From NCBI GenBank assembly GCA_017630155.1, contig JAGBVU010000024.1, forward strand, positions 1-64,000: a stretch of 64,000 nucleotides of DNA, read 5' to 3'. The stretch comes from Bacteroidales bacterium. GTDB taxonomy: Bacteria; Bacteroidota; Bacteroidia; Bacteroidales; UBA932. A model generated the notes under the pieces. The model worked only from the letters and a program-made list of their open reading frames with translations. It was not told the DNA's origin and did not search any database. Both the position numbers and the translations under genes were made by a program. Below are positions 1-7,762 of this stretch, piece by piece. Within the stretch, counting starts at the first letter, position 1. Each line of letters starts with the position of its first letter.

Positions 1-17
1 AATATGACCCCCCTGAA

Positions 18-102
18 GTCCCCCTTAGGGGGACGGGAGGCACGCGACTACCCGTCGCGGTCTGCTGATGCAGACATTATATCCGCAGGTCAATTGACCT
101 GC
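18..102. repeat. Run of four perfect hairpins
   Basis: Four perfect inverted repeats follow each other: GTCCCCC/GGGGGAC (18-34), CGCGAC/GTCGCG (43-59), GTCTGC/GCAGAC (60-75) and the 18-bp palindrome GCAGGTCAATTGACCTGC (85-102). No reading frame here looks coding. The first hairpin, with the adjoining GGGGGGTCAT on the other strand, recurs inverted at 50763-50792, so it is a dispersed element. Function unknown. Confidence 0.7.
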
Positions 103-108
103 TTTTTT
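85..108 (+). terminator. Candidate intrinsic terminator
   Basis: An 18-bp perfect palindrome is followed directly by six T residues on the plus strand, the usual form of a factor-independent terminator. It would end a transcript entering from the left of the window. Because it lies in a hairpin-rich repeat island it could instead be just one more repeat. Confidence 0.5.
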
Positions 109-119
109 CGTGCTCTATA

Positions 120-148
120 TCGTCACACCCGATGCCGTTCGAGGGTGT
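120..148. repeat. Dispersed 24-bp palindrome, copy 1
   Basis: ACACCC and GGGTGT arms enclose a CGA/TCG-containing core. Related copies lie at 306-336 (degenerate right arm) and 764-789 (inverted, perfect 8-bp arms ACACCCGA/TCGGGTGT), and a weak one near 588-610. All are in the same non-coding island; none was seen elsewhere in the window. Confidence 0.6.
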
Positions 149-182
149 TATACATATCAGATATATATGTCAGATTCCGGCT

Positions 183-292
183 CGGAGATTAGGTTCTTCA
201 GGCGTTCGCTACGCTCACTCCCACCACCGCTTTCGCGGCGGTCCCCCCGCTATCTACCGCGGGTGGTAAGGCCTTCAGAACCTAACTCTCCG
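183..292. repeat. Structured repeat family alpha, copy 1
   Basis: About 110 nt bounded by a roughly 15-bp imperfect terminal stem (CGGAGATTAGGTTCT against AGAACCTAACTCTCCG), with internal hairpins CCGC-tttc-GCGG and CCCGC-tatcta-GCGGG. Copy 2 at 28644-28763 shares the core (GGCGTTCGCT, CGCTCACTCCC, CGCTATCTA). Where the stems differ, both arms change together, so pairing is preserved. It could be a small non-autonomous mobile element or a structured RNA. Confidence 0.75.
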
Positions 293-305
293 TAGCCTTA
301 TCATC

Positions 306-336
306 CTGTCACACCCGACCCCGTTCGAGAGTCCCT
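306..336. repeat. Dispersed 24-bp palindrome, copy 2
   Basis: The left part repeats copy 1 (GTCACACCCGA, then CCGTTCGAG), but the right arm has drifted and no longer pairs fully. Non-coding. Confidence 0.5.
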
Positions 337-371
337 CTCACTATACAATCATATTCACGACGCACCTTTTG

Positions 372-451
372 GAGGCTTAAATCACTGCGTCACACCTTAT
401 TTCAAACATAAATTCATCGAATTTGCCCTCTCACGCAGTGTCTCAAGCCTC
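372..451. repeat. 80-bp imperfect inverted repeat
   Basis: GAGGCTT then CACTGCGT near 372-390 is mirrored by ACGCAGTG then AAGCCTC near 432-451, enclosing about 40 nt of AT-richer sequence. A third CACTGCGTCGCAT copy starts at 457. It resembles a degraded hairpin element; no coding frame is credible here. Confidence 0.5.
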
Positions 452-525
452 ATATCACTGCGTCGCATTCTTTCCCTGCCGAACTGAATCTAGATAGTCT
501 CTGTTCTGGTATCTGAATCACGAAG

Positions 526-574
526 AGATTGGGCACGGAAATGGGCCCATAATGGGCAAAAGTGTGCCCAATCT
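526..574. repeat. Long hairpin related to GGGCAC repeats
   Basis: Perfect 11-bp arms AGATTGGGCAC (526-536) and GTGCCCAATCT (564-574) enclose GGAAATGGGCCCAT. The GGGCAC plus GGAAATGG combination recurs, on the opposite strand, in the three 51-bp repeats at 48914-49066, so they may belong to one family. Confidence 0.55.
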
Positions 575-623
575 CCTTGCCCAATGAGACTCCCGAACAA
601 GATCGAATGTATATATGAATGGA

Positions 624-753
624 GTCAGCTATGTCAGTGCGTATGCCGAGACTGTGCCACCCTCGGCACCATAAGAGGGAGGGGCCCGCGACGTCAGTCG
701 TGGGAGGGGTCATGCGAAGCATGACGTCAGAGGCATCGCACTGACTAGCTGAT
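624..753. repeat. Structured repeat family alpha, copy 3 (inverted)
   Basis: About 130 nt with terminal inverted repeats of 22-24 bp (GTCAGTGCG, ATGCC against GGCAT, CGCACTGAC) and a perfect internal hairpin GTCATGC-gaa-GCATGAC (709-725). Read on the minus strand, its centre aligns with copies 1 and 2: TTCGC, CTCCCAC, GCGGG, CCCTCCC and GGGTG occur in the same order and spacing, while intervening stem bases differ. It is more diverged than the other two. Confidence 0.55.
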
Positions 754-763
754 GACAGAAAAA

Positions 764-789
764 GACACCCGAACGGGATCGGGTGTGAC
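764..789. repeat. Dispersed 24-bp palindrome, copy 3
   Basis: Perfect inverted repeat ACACCCGA-acggga-TCGGGTGT, inverted relative to copies 1 and 2. It lies 25 bp beyond the terminator of the tRNA transcript. Confidence 0.6.
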
Positions 790-812
790 AAGATGGGGTA
801 AATACAAACAAA

Positions 813-843
813 AAAGAGACTGACCTAAAAAGTCAATCTCTTT
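813..843 (-). terminator. Terminator after the tRNA / str operon
   Basis: On the minus strand a 9-bp stem (GAGATTGAC against GTCAGTCTC, one G-U pair) is followed by a run of T. It lies just beyond the 3' end of the tRNA, and is the only convincing terminator between the tRNA and the repeat island. Confidence 0.75.
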
Positions 844-846
844 CTG

Positions 847-921
847 TGGACCCGACTGGGCTTGAACCAGTGACCCCCTGATTATGAGTCAGGTGCTACT
901 AACCGACTGAGCTACGGGTCC
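847..921 (-). tRNA. tRNA with CAU anticodon (elongator Met or Ile2)
   Basis: A 75-nt cloverleaf is visible on the minus strand: acceptor GGACCCG/CGGGTCC, anticodon stem CCTGA/TCAGG with loop CTCATAA, and T-stem ACTGG/CCAGT with loop TTCAAGC. The D-arm carries one extra T compared with the usual form, leaving about three good pairs. CCA is not fully encoded. A CAU anticodon with ACTCATAATC context occurs both in elongator tRNA-Met and in tRNA-Ile2, whose C34 is modified by TilS; I cannot separate them here. The initiator is unlikely because it has the GGG/CCC anticodon-stem signature. The gene is 60 nt downstream of rpsJ on the same strand with no clear terminator between, so it may be processed from the str operon transcript. 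Confidence 0.93.
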
Positions 922-931
922 AAAATCACAA

Positions 932-961
932 CCTTTAACGGCAGCAATGTGCCGTCAAAGG
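932..961 (-). other. Hairpin between rpsJ and the tRNA
   Basis: Arms CCTTTAACGGCA and TGCCGTCAAAGG pair at 11 of 12 positions around a 6-nt loop. No T-run follows on the minus strand, so it looks more like an RNA processing or 3'-end-protecting stem than an intrinsic terminator. Confidence 0.5.
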
Positions 962-981
962 TATGTAATTCTTTGATATTA

Positions 982-1287
982 TCAAACTTTAATTTCTACT
1001 TCAACACCGCTAGGAAGTTCAAGTTTCATCAAAGCGTCTACTGTGCTAGGTGTAGAGCTATAGATGTCAAGAAGACGGCGGTAAGAATTAAGTTCGAATT
1101 GCTCACGTGATTTTTTGTTCACGAAAGTCGAACGGTTAACTGTGAAGATCTTCTTGTCTGTAGGAAGTGGAATAGGACCATTTACCACAGCGCCAGTAGC
1201 CTTAACAGTCTTTACGATCTTATCAGCTGATTTGTCAACCAATGCGTGATCGAAAGATTTTAGTTTAATTCTAATTTTTTGGCTCAT
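982..1287 (-). CDS. rpsJ: 30S ribosomal protein S10
   Basis: A 101-residue S10, the usual length, starting [14 protein letters not shown] and ending [13 protein letters not shown]10 sits in the head of the small subunit and also acts as NusE in transcription antitermination. I placed the start at the internal ATG (1287) because the ten upstream residues of the longer frame are Lys/Asn-rich and not part of S10. It is the last gene of rpsL-rpsG-fusA-rpsJ, 37 nt after fusA. In most Bacteroidota rplC and the rest of the S10/spc ribosomal operon follow immediately; here a hairpin, a tRNA and a repeat island follow instead. Confidence 0.97.
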   Translation of the reverse strand: MSQKIRIKLKSFDHALVDKSADKIVKTVKATGAVVNGPIPLPTDKKIFTVNRSTFVNKKSREQFELNSYRRLLDIYSSTPSTVDALMKLELPSGVEVEIKV

Positions 1288-1324
1288 ATTATTATTTTTT
1301 TTCTTTATCAATAACAAATGCTAA

Positions 1325-3442
1325 TTATTCTTCATCATCAGCAGGTTTTCTGCCACCTGATTTCTCGATGATCTCCTTAGCCAAGTTAGCAGGTACCTCT
1401 GCGTAGTGAGAGAACTCCATTGTACTTGTTGCTCTACCTGAAGATAGGGTTCTCAAGATGGTAACATAACCGAATTGCTCTGAAAGTGGAACTTTAGCTT
1501 TAACGATTCTTGCGTTACCTTTTGAGTCCATATTGGTAATCTGACCACGACGTTTGTTAAGGTCACCGATTACATCACCCATATAATCCTCTGGAGTTAC
1601 CACCTCAAGTGACATGATAGGCTCCATAAGTACTGGGCTTGCTTTAGGAAGTGCATGACGGAATGCCATTCTCGCAGCGATTTCAAATGACAATGCATCT
1701 GAGTCTACAGGGTGGAATGAACCATCTTTAAGGATAACCTTCATAGATGTTACTTCATAACCAGCCAATACACCATTTACCATTGCAGATTTGAAACCTT
1801 TCTCTACTGCAGGGATAAACTCACGAGGAACGTTACCACCTTTAACTTCGTCGATGAACTGAAGACCTGTAACACCTTCGTCTGCAGGACCAATCTCAAC
1901 GATGATATCAGCGAATTTACCTCTACCACCAGACTGTTTCTTGTAAACTTCACGATGTTGAACAGAGCTTCTGATAGCCTCTTTGTAGTTAACCTGAGGA
2001 GCACCTTGGTTGATTTCTACACCAAACTCTCTCTTAAGACGGTCAACGATGATATCCAAGTGAAGCTCACCCATACCACTGATAACAGTCTGACCAGTTT
2101 CGTGGTCTGAACGTACAGTGAATGTAGGGTCCTCCTCAGCAAGTTTGCTAAGGCCCACACCAAGTTTGTCAAGGTCTTTTTGAGTCTTAGGCTCGATAGC
2201 AAGACCGATAACTGGATCTGGGAATGAAATTGATTCCAATACGATAGGATTGTTCTCGTCGCAGATAGTATCACCTGTACGAAGCTCCTTGAAACCTACT
2301 GCAGCGCAGATATCACCTGCCTCAACGAACTCAATAGGATTCTGTTTGTTTGAGTGCATCTGATAAAGACGGGCTACACGCTCTTTCTTGCCTGAACGGG
2401 TGTTCAAAACGTAAGAACCTGCATCAAGTTTACCTGAATATGCTCTCAAGAATGCAAGACGACCAACATAAGGGTCAGTAGCAATCTTAAATACAAGAGC
2501 ACAGAAAGGTTCTTTAGCGCTTGCCTGACGAACTACTGGAGCATCAGTCTGAGGGTTTGTACCCTTAGTCTCCTCTTTGTCAAGTGGAGAAGGGAGATAT
2601 CTCATAACTGAGTCAAGAAGGAACTGTACACCTTTGTTCTTGAATGAAGAACCGCAGCAAGTAGGAACAACTGCCATATCGATGGTAGCTTTTCTAAGTG
2701 CTGATACGATCTCCTCTTCAGAGATTGAATCTGGATCTTCAAAGAATTTCTCCAAAATCTCGTCGTCGTATTCTGCAACTGCTTCGATTAGCTTGCCTCT
2801 CCACTCTTCAACTTCATCAGCCATATTTGCAGGAATCTCTCTGTACTCATAGTTAACAAGCTCTTTGCTATCTGGGTTGTAATAGATAGCCTTGTTAGCG
2901 ATAAGGTCAACGATGCCTTCAAATTTGTCTTCAGAACCGATAGGAAGACAGATTGGAACCGAATTAGCGCCTAATTTGTCTTTAATTTCTTCAACAACGG
3001 CTAGGAAGTCTGCACCGATACGGTCCATCTTATTTACATAAGCAATTTTAGGAACGCGGTATTTGTCAGCTTGACGCCATACGGTCTCAGACTGAGGTTG
3101 AACACGGCCTACTGCACAGAATGTAGCCACTGTACCATCAAGTACACGAAGTGAACGCTCTACCTCTACGGTAAAGTCCACGTGGCCCGGAGTGTCAATT
3201 AGGTTGATCTGGTAGTTTTCACCATTGTACTTCCAGAACGCAGTGGTAGCGGCTGAAGTAATGGTAATACCTCTCTCTTGTTCCTGTGCCATCCAGTCCA
3301 TGGTAGCTGCACCATCGTGCACCTCACCAAGTTTGTGGGTCTTTCCGGTATAGAACAAAATTCTCTCCGATGTGGTAGTCTTACCAGCATCGATGTGGGC
3401 CATAATGCCAATGTTTCTGGTTAATCTTAAATCCCTTGCCAT
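1325..3442 (-). CDS. fusA: Elongation factor G
   Basis: A 705-residue translational GTPase that moves tRNAs and mRNA on the ribosome and helps recycle it. The G1 motif [12 protein letters not shown] (about residues 15-26), G3 DTPGHVDF and G4 NKMDR are intact, and the C-terminal region has the usual EF-G domain IV/V sequences (for example [16 protein letters not shown]). It lies 12 nt after rpsG in the str operon. The acidic tail KPADDEE is normal. The str-operon location makes it the main EF-G rather than an accessory paralogue. Confidence 0.98.
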   Translation of the reverse strand: MARDLRLTRNIGIMAHIDAGKTTTSERILFYTGKTHKLGEVHDGAATMDWMAQEQERGITITSAATTAFWKYNGENYQINLIDTPGHVDFTVEVERSLRVLDGTVATFCAVGRVQPQSETVWRQADKYRVPKIAYVNKMDRIGADFLAVVEEIKDKLGANSVPICLPIGSEDKFEGIVDLIANKAIYYNPDSKELVNYEYREIPANMADEVEEWRGKLIEAVAEYDDEILEKFFEDPDSISEEEIVSALRKATIDMAVVPTCCGSSFKNKGVQFLLDSVMRYLPSPLDKEETKGTNPQTDAPVVRQASAKEPFCALVFKIATDPYVGRLAFLRAYSGKLDAGSYVLNTRSGKKERVARLYQMHSNKQNPIEFVEAGDICAAVGFKELRTGDTICDENNPIVLESISFPDPVIGLAIEPKTQKDLDKLGVGLSKLAEEDPTFTVRSDHETGQTVISGMGELHLDIIVDRLKREFGVEINQGAPQVNYKEAIRSSVQHREVYKKQSGGRGKFADIIVEIGPADEGVTGLQFIDEVKGGNVPREFIPAVEKGFKSAMVNGVLAGYEVTSMKVILKDGSFHPVDSDALSFEIAARMAFRHALPKASPVLMEPIMSLEVVTPEDYMGDVIGDLNKRRGQITNMDSKGNARIVKAKVPLSEQFGYVTILRTLSSGRATSTMEFSHYAEVPANLAKEIIEKSGGRKPADDEE

Positions 3443-3454
3443 TCTTGTTTCTTA

Positions 3455-3931
3455 CTAAAAACGGAAGTGAGCAAAAGCCTTGTTAGCCTCTGCCATTTTG
3501 TGCATATCTTCTTTTCTCTTATAAGCAGCACCTTCGCAATTGTATGCCGCCATAATTTCTGCAGCCAACTTTTCTGCCATAGAGTGGCCCGAACGTTTAC
3601 GTGCAAAAAGTATCATATTCTTCATAGCCAATGAAACTTTTCTTGAAGGGCGCACCTCTGTTGGCACTTGGAAGTTCGCACCACCAACTCTACGGCTTTT
3701 TACTTCAACCTGTGGAGTGATGTTTTCCAATGCTTTTTTCCAAACATCGAGAGGAGCCTTGTCAGAATCTTTCATCTTCTCGCCTACCATATCAATGGCA
3801 TCGTAAAAAATAGAATACGCGATACTCTTCTTCCCCTGCAACATAAGATTATTCACAAACTGTGTCACTGACACCTCGTGAAATTTAGGATCAGGAAGTA
3901 GAATCCTCTTTTTAGGCTTCGATTTTCTCAT
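3455..3931 (-). CDS. rpsG: 30S ribosomal protein S7
   Basis: A 158-residue S7 that nucleates assembly of the 30S head on the 3' domain of 16S rRNA. It starts MRKSKPKKR and contains the conserved stretch around [11 protein letters not shown], and ends NKAFAHFRF. It lies 36 nt after rpsL and 12 nt before fusA. Nothing unusual is seen. Confidence 0.98.
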   Translation of the reverse strand: MRKSKPKKRILLPDPKFHEVSVTQFVNNLMLQGKKSIAYSIFYDAIDMVGEKMKDSDKAPLDVWKKALENITPQVEVKSRRVGGANFQVPTEVRPSRKVSLAMKNMILFARKRSGHSMAEKLAAEIMAAYNCEGAAYKRKEDMHKMAEANKAFAHFRF

Positions 3932-3967
3932 TTTTTAAATCTCTTAAAAATTAATTAAATAAAAAGG

Positions 3968-4357
3968 TTACTTCTTAGCGGCTGTTTTCTTTGGTCTCTT
4001 AGCACCGTATAGAGAACGACTTTGTAGACGACCCTCTACACCAGCTGTATCCAAAGCACCTCTAAGGATGTGGTAACGTACACCAGGAAGGTCTTTTACA
4101 CGACCGCCACGCACCAATACGATTGAGTGCTCCTGCAAGTTGTGGCCTTCACCTGGGATGTATGCGTTGACCTCTTTCTGGTTAGTAAGCCTTACACGAG
4201 CTACTTTACGCATAGCTGAGTTAGGTTTCTTAGGGGTTGTAGTGTAAACACGTACACAAACACCTCTTCTCTGAGGACAAGCATCCAACGCGCGAGATTT
4301 GCTTTTCTCTACGATAACCTCGCGTCCTTTGCGAACTAATTGTTGAATTGTTGGCAT
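3968..4357 (-). CDS. rpsL: 30S ribosomal protein S12
   Basis: A 129-residue S12 of the decoding centre. The PNSA motif and the loop KDLPGVRYH are wild type, with lysines at the two positions whose substitution commonly gives streptomycin resistance. It is the first gene of the str operon, with a good promoter at 4409-4438 and a leader of about 45 nt. A small CCCGT/ACGGG hairpin (4388-4405) lies close to the expected transcript start. Confidence 0.98.
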   Translation of the reverse strand: MPTIQQLVRKGREVIVEKSKSRALDACPQRRGVCVRVYTTTPKKPNSAMRKVARVRLTNQKEVNAYIPGEGHNLQEHSIVLVRGGRVKDLPGVRYHILRGALDTAGVEGRLQSRSLYGAKRPKKTAAKK

Positions 4358-4408
4358 AAATAGTTGTAAATCTTAACTTTATACAATCCCGTCAAAATAA
4401 ACGGGCTG

Positions 4409-4438
4409 CAAAGATAGTCATTTTTGGGGATTTACCAA
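4409..4438 (-). promoter_or_regulatory. str operon promoter
   Basis: On the minus strand TTG is followed by 19 nt and then TATCTTTG, matching the Bacteroides -33/-7 consensus (TTTG, about 19-21 nt, TAnnTTTG). The transcript would start about 45 nt before rpsL. Confidence 0.8.
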
Positions 4439-4453
4439 CAAGAAATCAACAAT

Positions 4454-6577
4454 TTATCTAATTTCAATTGATGATTTGTATTTCACACCCTCTTTGAGTT
4501 GGCCCTCTCTCTCCTTCTTGATAGGATCTGAATTGAGATTTGTAGCCTTTACAGGGGGAACAGCGTTGACTGCCGATTCAGCCGATTGCTTTACAACACC
4601 CTTGACCGCAGGTTTTGCAGCAGGTTGGGGTGTTGGCTCTACAGGTACAACAACGGGTACCGCCACCGCTGGCACCACAACTTTTGTCTCTTCCTTAACG
4701 CTCTGCTGCTTCTTCGGAGCCTCCTGCACCTTCGACACAGGTACAGGAACAGAAACTGCCGGAGTGACGGGAACTGGAGGCGGAACAACAACACGCTCCT
4801 CCTTGAGGGTCTTGTTCATAGGTTTGGACTCAATGGTCTCCTGGCTGACGGCTTTGATCTGCTCCATCAGTTTTGTGTCGTCTATCTCTTTTACCTGCTG
4901 AATATGTTGCGTTCCAAGATTTGCTCTGTAATAGAAAGCTTCCCCAGATGATGATATTCCCTCTACTACTACCTGGAAATTACCATTATATAGAGGCGCA
5001 ATGCACCTGATCTCCCTCTTCTCACCCCCATCCATATCAATGATAGGATGCCAGTACACAGTCTGACGATAGTCTGGGTAAGGATCCCCTTCCCTGATAG
5101 AAGATCCTGTAAAGGACATCGGATAGAGCGCCCCCTGATATGGGAGAATCTTGAGACTGGTTCCAAAATCAAAACCGGACATATCCCCTTTATATGTAAC
5201 GAAGTTCGCTACACCCTCAAAGAACCTTGGTCCCACCGAGAACGGATCCATAAATATCTCTATGCGCTTGACCAGAAGTGGATCGAAGGCTATTATCTTT
5301 TCATGATCTGTGACAGGGATACCATCCAGCAAAATGAGAGGAACGCCGGATCCGAACTGAGGATTGGAAATCACAGCTCCAGGCTGCTCCATCAGAATAG
5401 CCAGAGACCTCTTTTTCTTTTCACTCCTTATTTTGATCTCGGAAACATACTCCACGATTACCTCCTGCATAGTGGGGAATCTGGTGTAGTCATCCAGATT
5501 GTAGACTATCATATTCTCATCAAAGAGGATATTGGGACGCACAGGCAACCTCTCATATAAGGTGTCAGCATCAAACCTCTTTCCCACCTGCATTGAGAAT
5601 CCCCTATCGAGGAGTTCCCTCTCCATACTTGACGATAGCTGCAGTTTGGGAATGCCACCTGAGACCCTTCTGAGGAAAGGATCCTCAATCACAGCAGAAG
5701 TGGCACCTGAATAAAACATGTCATTTGCCCCGAAAATATTGGGTGTCACCACTATAGCATTACCGCTCTCATCCACCGAGGGAACAAAATAGTTGGACTG
5801 GTTGCCATAGAATGAGACCTGTATTGTCTTGTCTGTAACACCTGTTGTCTTGAGTTTTATAACTTCACCCTCATAATCGGGGAGATGGGTCTCAACAATC
5901 TTGCCTCTCTCCTCTACCGCTGTCACACCAGAGAAGGTAACTATGCCGTAGTTCTCCTCCACAGGGAGGGGATCTCTGTTGAAAACAGACACATTGAGTG
6001 TCACCGCATCCTTGAATCTGTTGTCCAATGTAAAATGGAACTCCTCCCCAGGCTTGATGGGCTCCTTGGGCAATACAATATCCACTGCGCCATATTTGGC
6101 TGTGAAGCCTGTATTGCCATCTGTCTCCAGATGGTCCGCAATCTCCACATTGCCCTCCACCCTCTCTGTGGTAAGGACATTGTACACAGATATTATCTTT
6201 CCTGCAGGGGCAAAGCCCAATTCATTTCTGTTCTGCTTGGTATAAGCCACCAGCTTGTAGTTACCGGTAGGGAGTGTAGGGGGTAGCTCAATAGCTCCTG
6301 CGCCCCTACCATCTATCAGGGCTATTTTTGCTGTCAGCACCACCTGCTCATTGGTCTGGAGCTCAAGATATACAGTACTGCTGAAATCTGAGAGCCTCAC
6401 TCCGTCACCCTTGGTGAAGCAATATGCAGAACACCACACTTTGTCTCCAGAGACATAAGTCTGCTTGTCTGTAGCAATATATACCCTCTCCCACACAGAA
6501 TCATCCTGTGCAAAAAGGGGTCTCTGCAAAAAAGCGGAGAGAATAATCACAATAATATATGCTACACACTTCTTCAT
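4454..6577 (-). CDS. Secreted MG2-domain protein with plug-like domain and Pro-rich tail
   Basis: A 707-residue exported protein (signal peptide about 1-23, ending LFAQ). Residues about 28-120 resemble the MG2 domain of alpha-2-macroglobulins (ERVYIATDKQTYVSGDKVW, later GNYKLVAYTKQNRNE). Residues about 355-455 read like the plug of a TonB receptor (YTRFPTMQEVI, LILLDGIPV, VKRIEIF, FFEGVANFVTYKG), but no beta-barrel follows. The last 120 or so residues are rich in Pro, Val, Ala and Lys (VVVPPPVPVTPAVSVPVPV) and are absent from the paralogue at 12708-14375. It is the last gene of the nine-gene operon, 6 nt after its DUF4249 partner. It probably assists the neighbouring receptor in the periplasm or at the outer membrane; the function is not known. 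Confidence 0.8.
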   Translation of the reverse strand: MKKCVAYIIVIILSAFLQRPLFAQDDSVWERVYIATDKQTYVSGDKVWCSAYCFTKGDGVRLSDFSSTVYLELQTNEQVVLTAKIALIDGRGAGAIELPPTLPTGNYKLVAYTKQNRNELGFAPAGKIISVYNVLTTERVEGNVEIADHLETDGNTGFTAKYGAVDIVLPKEPIKPGEEFHFTLDNRFKDAVTLNVSVFNRDPLPVEENYGIVTFSGVTAVEERGKIVETHLPDYEGEVIKLKTTGVTDKTIQVSFYGNQSNYFVPSVDESGNAIVVTPNIFGANDMFYSGATSAVIEDPFLRRVSGGIPKLQLSSSMERELLDRGFSMQVGKRFDADTLYERLPVRPNILFDENMIVYNLDDYTRFPTMQEVIVEYVSEIKIRSEKKKRSLAILMEQPGAVISNPQFGSGVPLILLDGIPVTDHEKIIAFDPLLVKRIEIFMDPFSVGPRFFEGVANFVTYKGDMSGFDFGTSLKILPYQGALYPMSFTGSSIREGDPYPDYRQTVYWHPIIDMDGGEKREIRCIAPLYNGNFQVVVEGISSSGEAFYYRANLGTQHIQQVKEIDDTKLMEQIKAVSQETIESKPMNKTLKEERVVVPPPVPVTPAVSVPVPVSKVQEAPKKQQSVKEETKVVVPAVAVPVVVPVEPTPQPAAKPAVKGVVKQSAESAVNAVPPVKATNLNSDPIKKEREGQLKEGVKYKSSIEIR

Positions 6578-6583
6578 ATCGTT

Positions 6584-7762
6584 CTATTCGTGCTTAGTGG
6601 GCCAAAAATCGGGTTTATCCTTTGTTCCGTGACGCAGGCAGGTAAGACACCTGTCTTCAACATAGAAAAGGTCACCTGTCTCTTCATCATAAACGTATAC
6701 CCCCCATGTAGGAGATGGTTCGAACTCCCCTTTATCGGGATTGGGAAACCACTGGAAAGGGGTACAATCTTCCGGATCCCTGTATATCCTGTGATCCTGT
6801 GCTTTTATATAGACCCTCATTTTCTCCACTGCACAGGAAATTATATAGCCAAGCACCATCTCTTCCGGATCATCGATACAATATATATTGCCCCTCAACT
6901 CATTGGGCTGTGGTGCAAATATTCCACCTGTCCCTTCGTTGTTTTTCAACATTGTATCCCAATATTTGTAGGCTTCCTCGGATATTCCCTTCTGATATAC
7001 CTCTATGGAATAGAGATCCATCAGTCTTTTGTTGGTGCAGCCTATACTGGTAATAAGATGATCTTTTACCCTGTTCTCCGACAATCCAGTTGTAGACAAA
7101 AGGTTAATATCACTCGAAAAGGCCTTGTTCCAGCAATAATAGTTCTCAGGGACACCTGGAGGAAGTTTCTCCGGCACATTATTGACAAGTATATATTGTT
7201 GCTGGTATACTGCGTGGAACTCCCAATCTTCACGATACTCCCATTTGAAATATCTCAATGAATCACTGATACCTGTGGCGTGGACCAGAACATCAAGTTT
7301 GGACTTATCATCTGCCACCCTGTATGTGATGGAGTCTATCACAGGTGTCTCCACAAACTCAAGCCATACAGTCTCATATTTTTTCCCTTTGCAGGAGAAG
7401 ACCAGTTTATGCCTCTCCTCTCTATCCAGGGCCCTTGTATCGACAATGTAGGACAATTTGCTATCCCCCTCAAATTTATAATCCTCAGTCTTCTGTGTCC
7501 TGTAGCTGGTATACTTTTTACCGCTCTCGCTCTCCACATATATATCAGACAACTCCAGCGACTTTGCCTTCACATTCTCTGCAAGAAGGGAGAATGACTC
7601 ACTGGCTGTAAAAGAGGACTCAATACCGGCGTTGATCTCTCCCTCCATCACCAGAAGACCGATCTCCTGAGGAACCTCTTCAGGGGTGAAAGGGTAGATG
7701 CAGGAGGCCACACATAAAACAGCTGCCACACATAATGTTATATATTTATAAGCCTCTTTCAT
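6584..7762 (-). CDS. DUF4249 lipoprotein, cassette A
   Basis: A 392-residue lipoprotein with a clear lipobox (signal segment about 1-20, CVASC with Cys about residue 21) and the start pattern CIYPF typical of DUF4249 proteins. Members of this family are Bacteroidota lipoproteins encoded beside TonB-dependent receptors and are presumed outer-membrane or surface partners; the ligand is unknown. The C-terminal part has a pair of cysteines (CLTC) near residues 375-380, also present as CVDC in the paralogue at 14379-15575, along with a shared ending KDKPDFWPT or KNKPDFWPT. Its ATG overlaps the receptor stop codon by one base, so translation is probably coupled. Confidence 0.85.
   Translation of the reverse strand: MKEAYKYITLCVAAVLCVASCIYPFTPEEVPQEIGLLVMEGEINAGIESSFTASESFSLLAENVKAKSLELSDIYVESESGKKYTSYRTQKTEDYKFEGDSKLSYIVDTRALDREERHKLVFSCKGKKYETVWLEFVETPVIDSITYRVADDKSKLDVLVHATGISDSLRYFKWEYREDWEFHAVYQQQYILVNNVPEKLPPGVPENYYCWNKAFSSDINLLSTTGLSENRVKDHLITSIGCTNKRLMDLYSIEVYQKGISEEAYKYWDTMLKNNEGTGGIFAPQPNELRGNIYCIDDPEEMVLGYIISCAVEKMRVYIKAQDHRIYRDPEDCTPFQWFPNPDKGEFEPSPTWGVYVYDEETGDLFYVEDRCLTCLRHGTKDKPDFWPTKHE

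Noticed and set aside
450..791. A 113-codon open frame on the minus strand
   Set aside because: It covers several inverted repeats, has no recognisable motif, and its composition follows the hairpins. I treat it as non-coding.
4476..4901. A 141-codon frame rich in Thr and Gly, antisense to the Pro-rich tail
   Set aside because: Its composition is simply the complement of the Pro/Val/Ala codons of the real gene on the minus strand.
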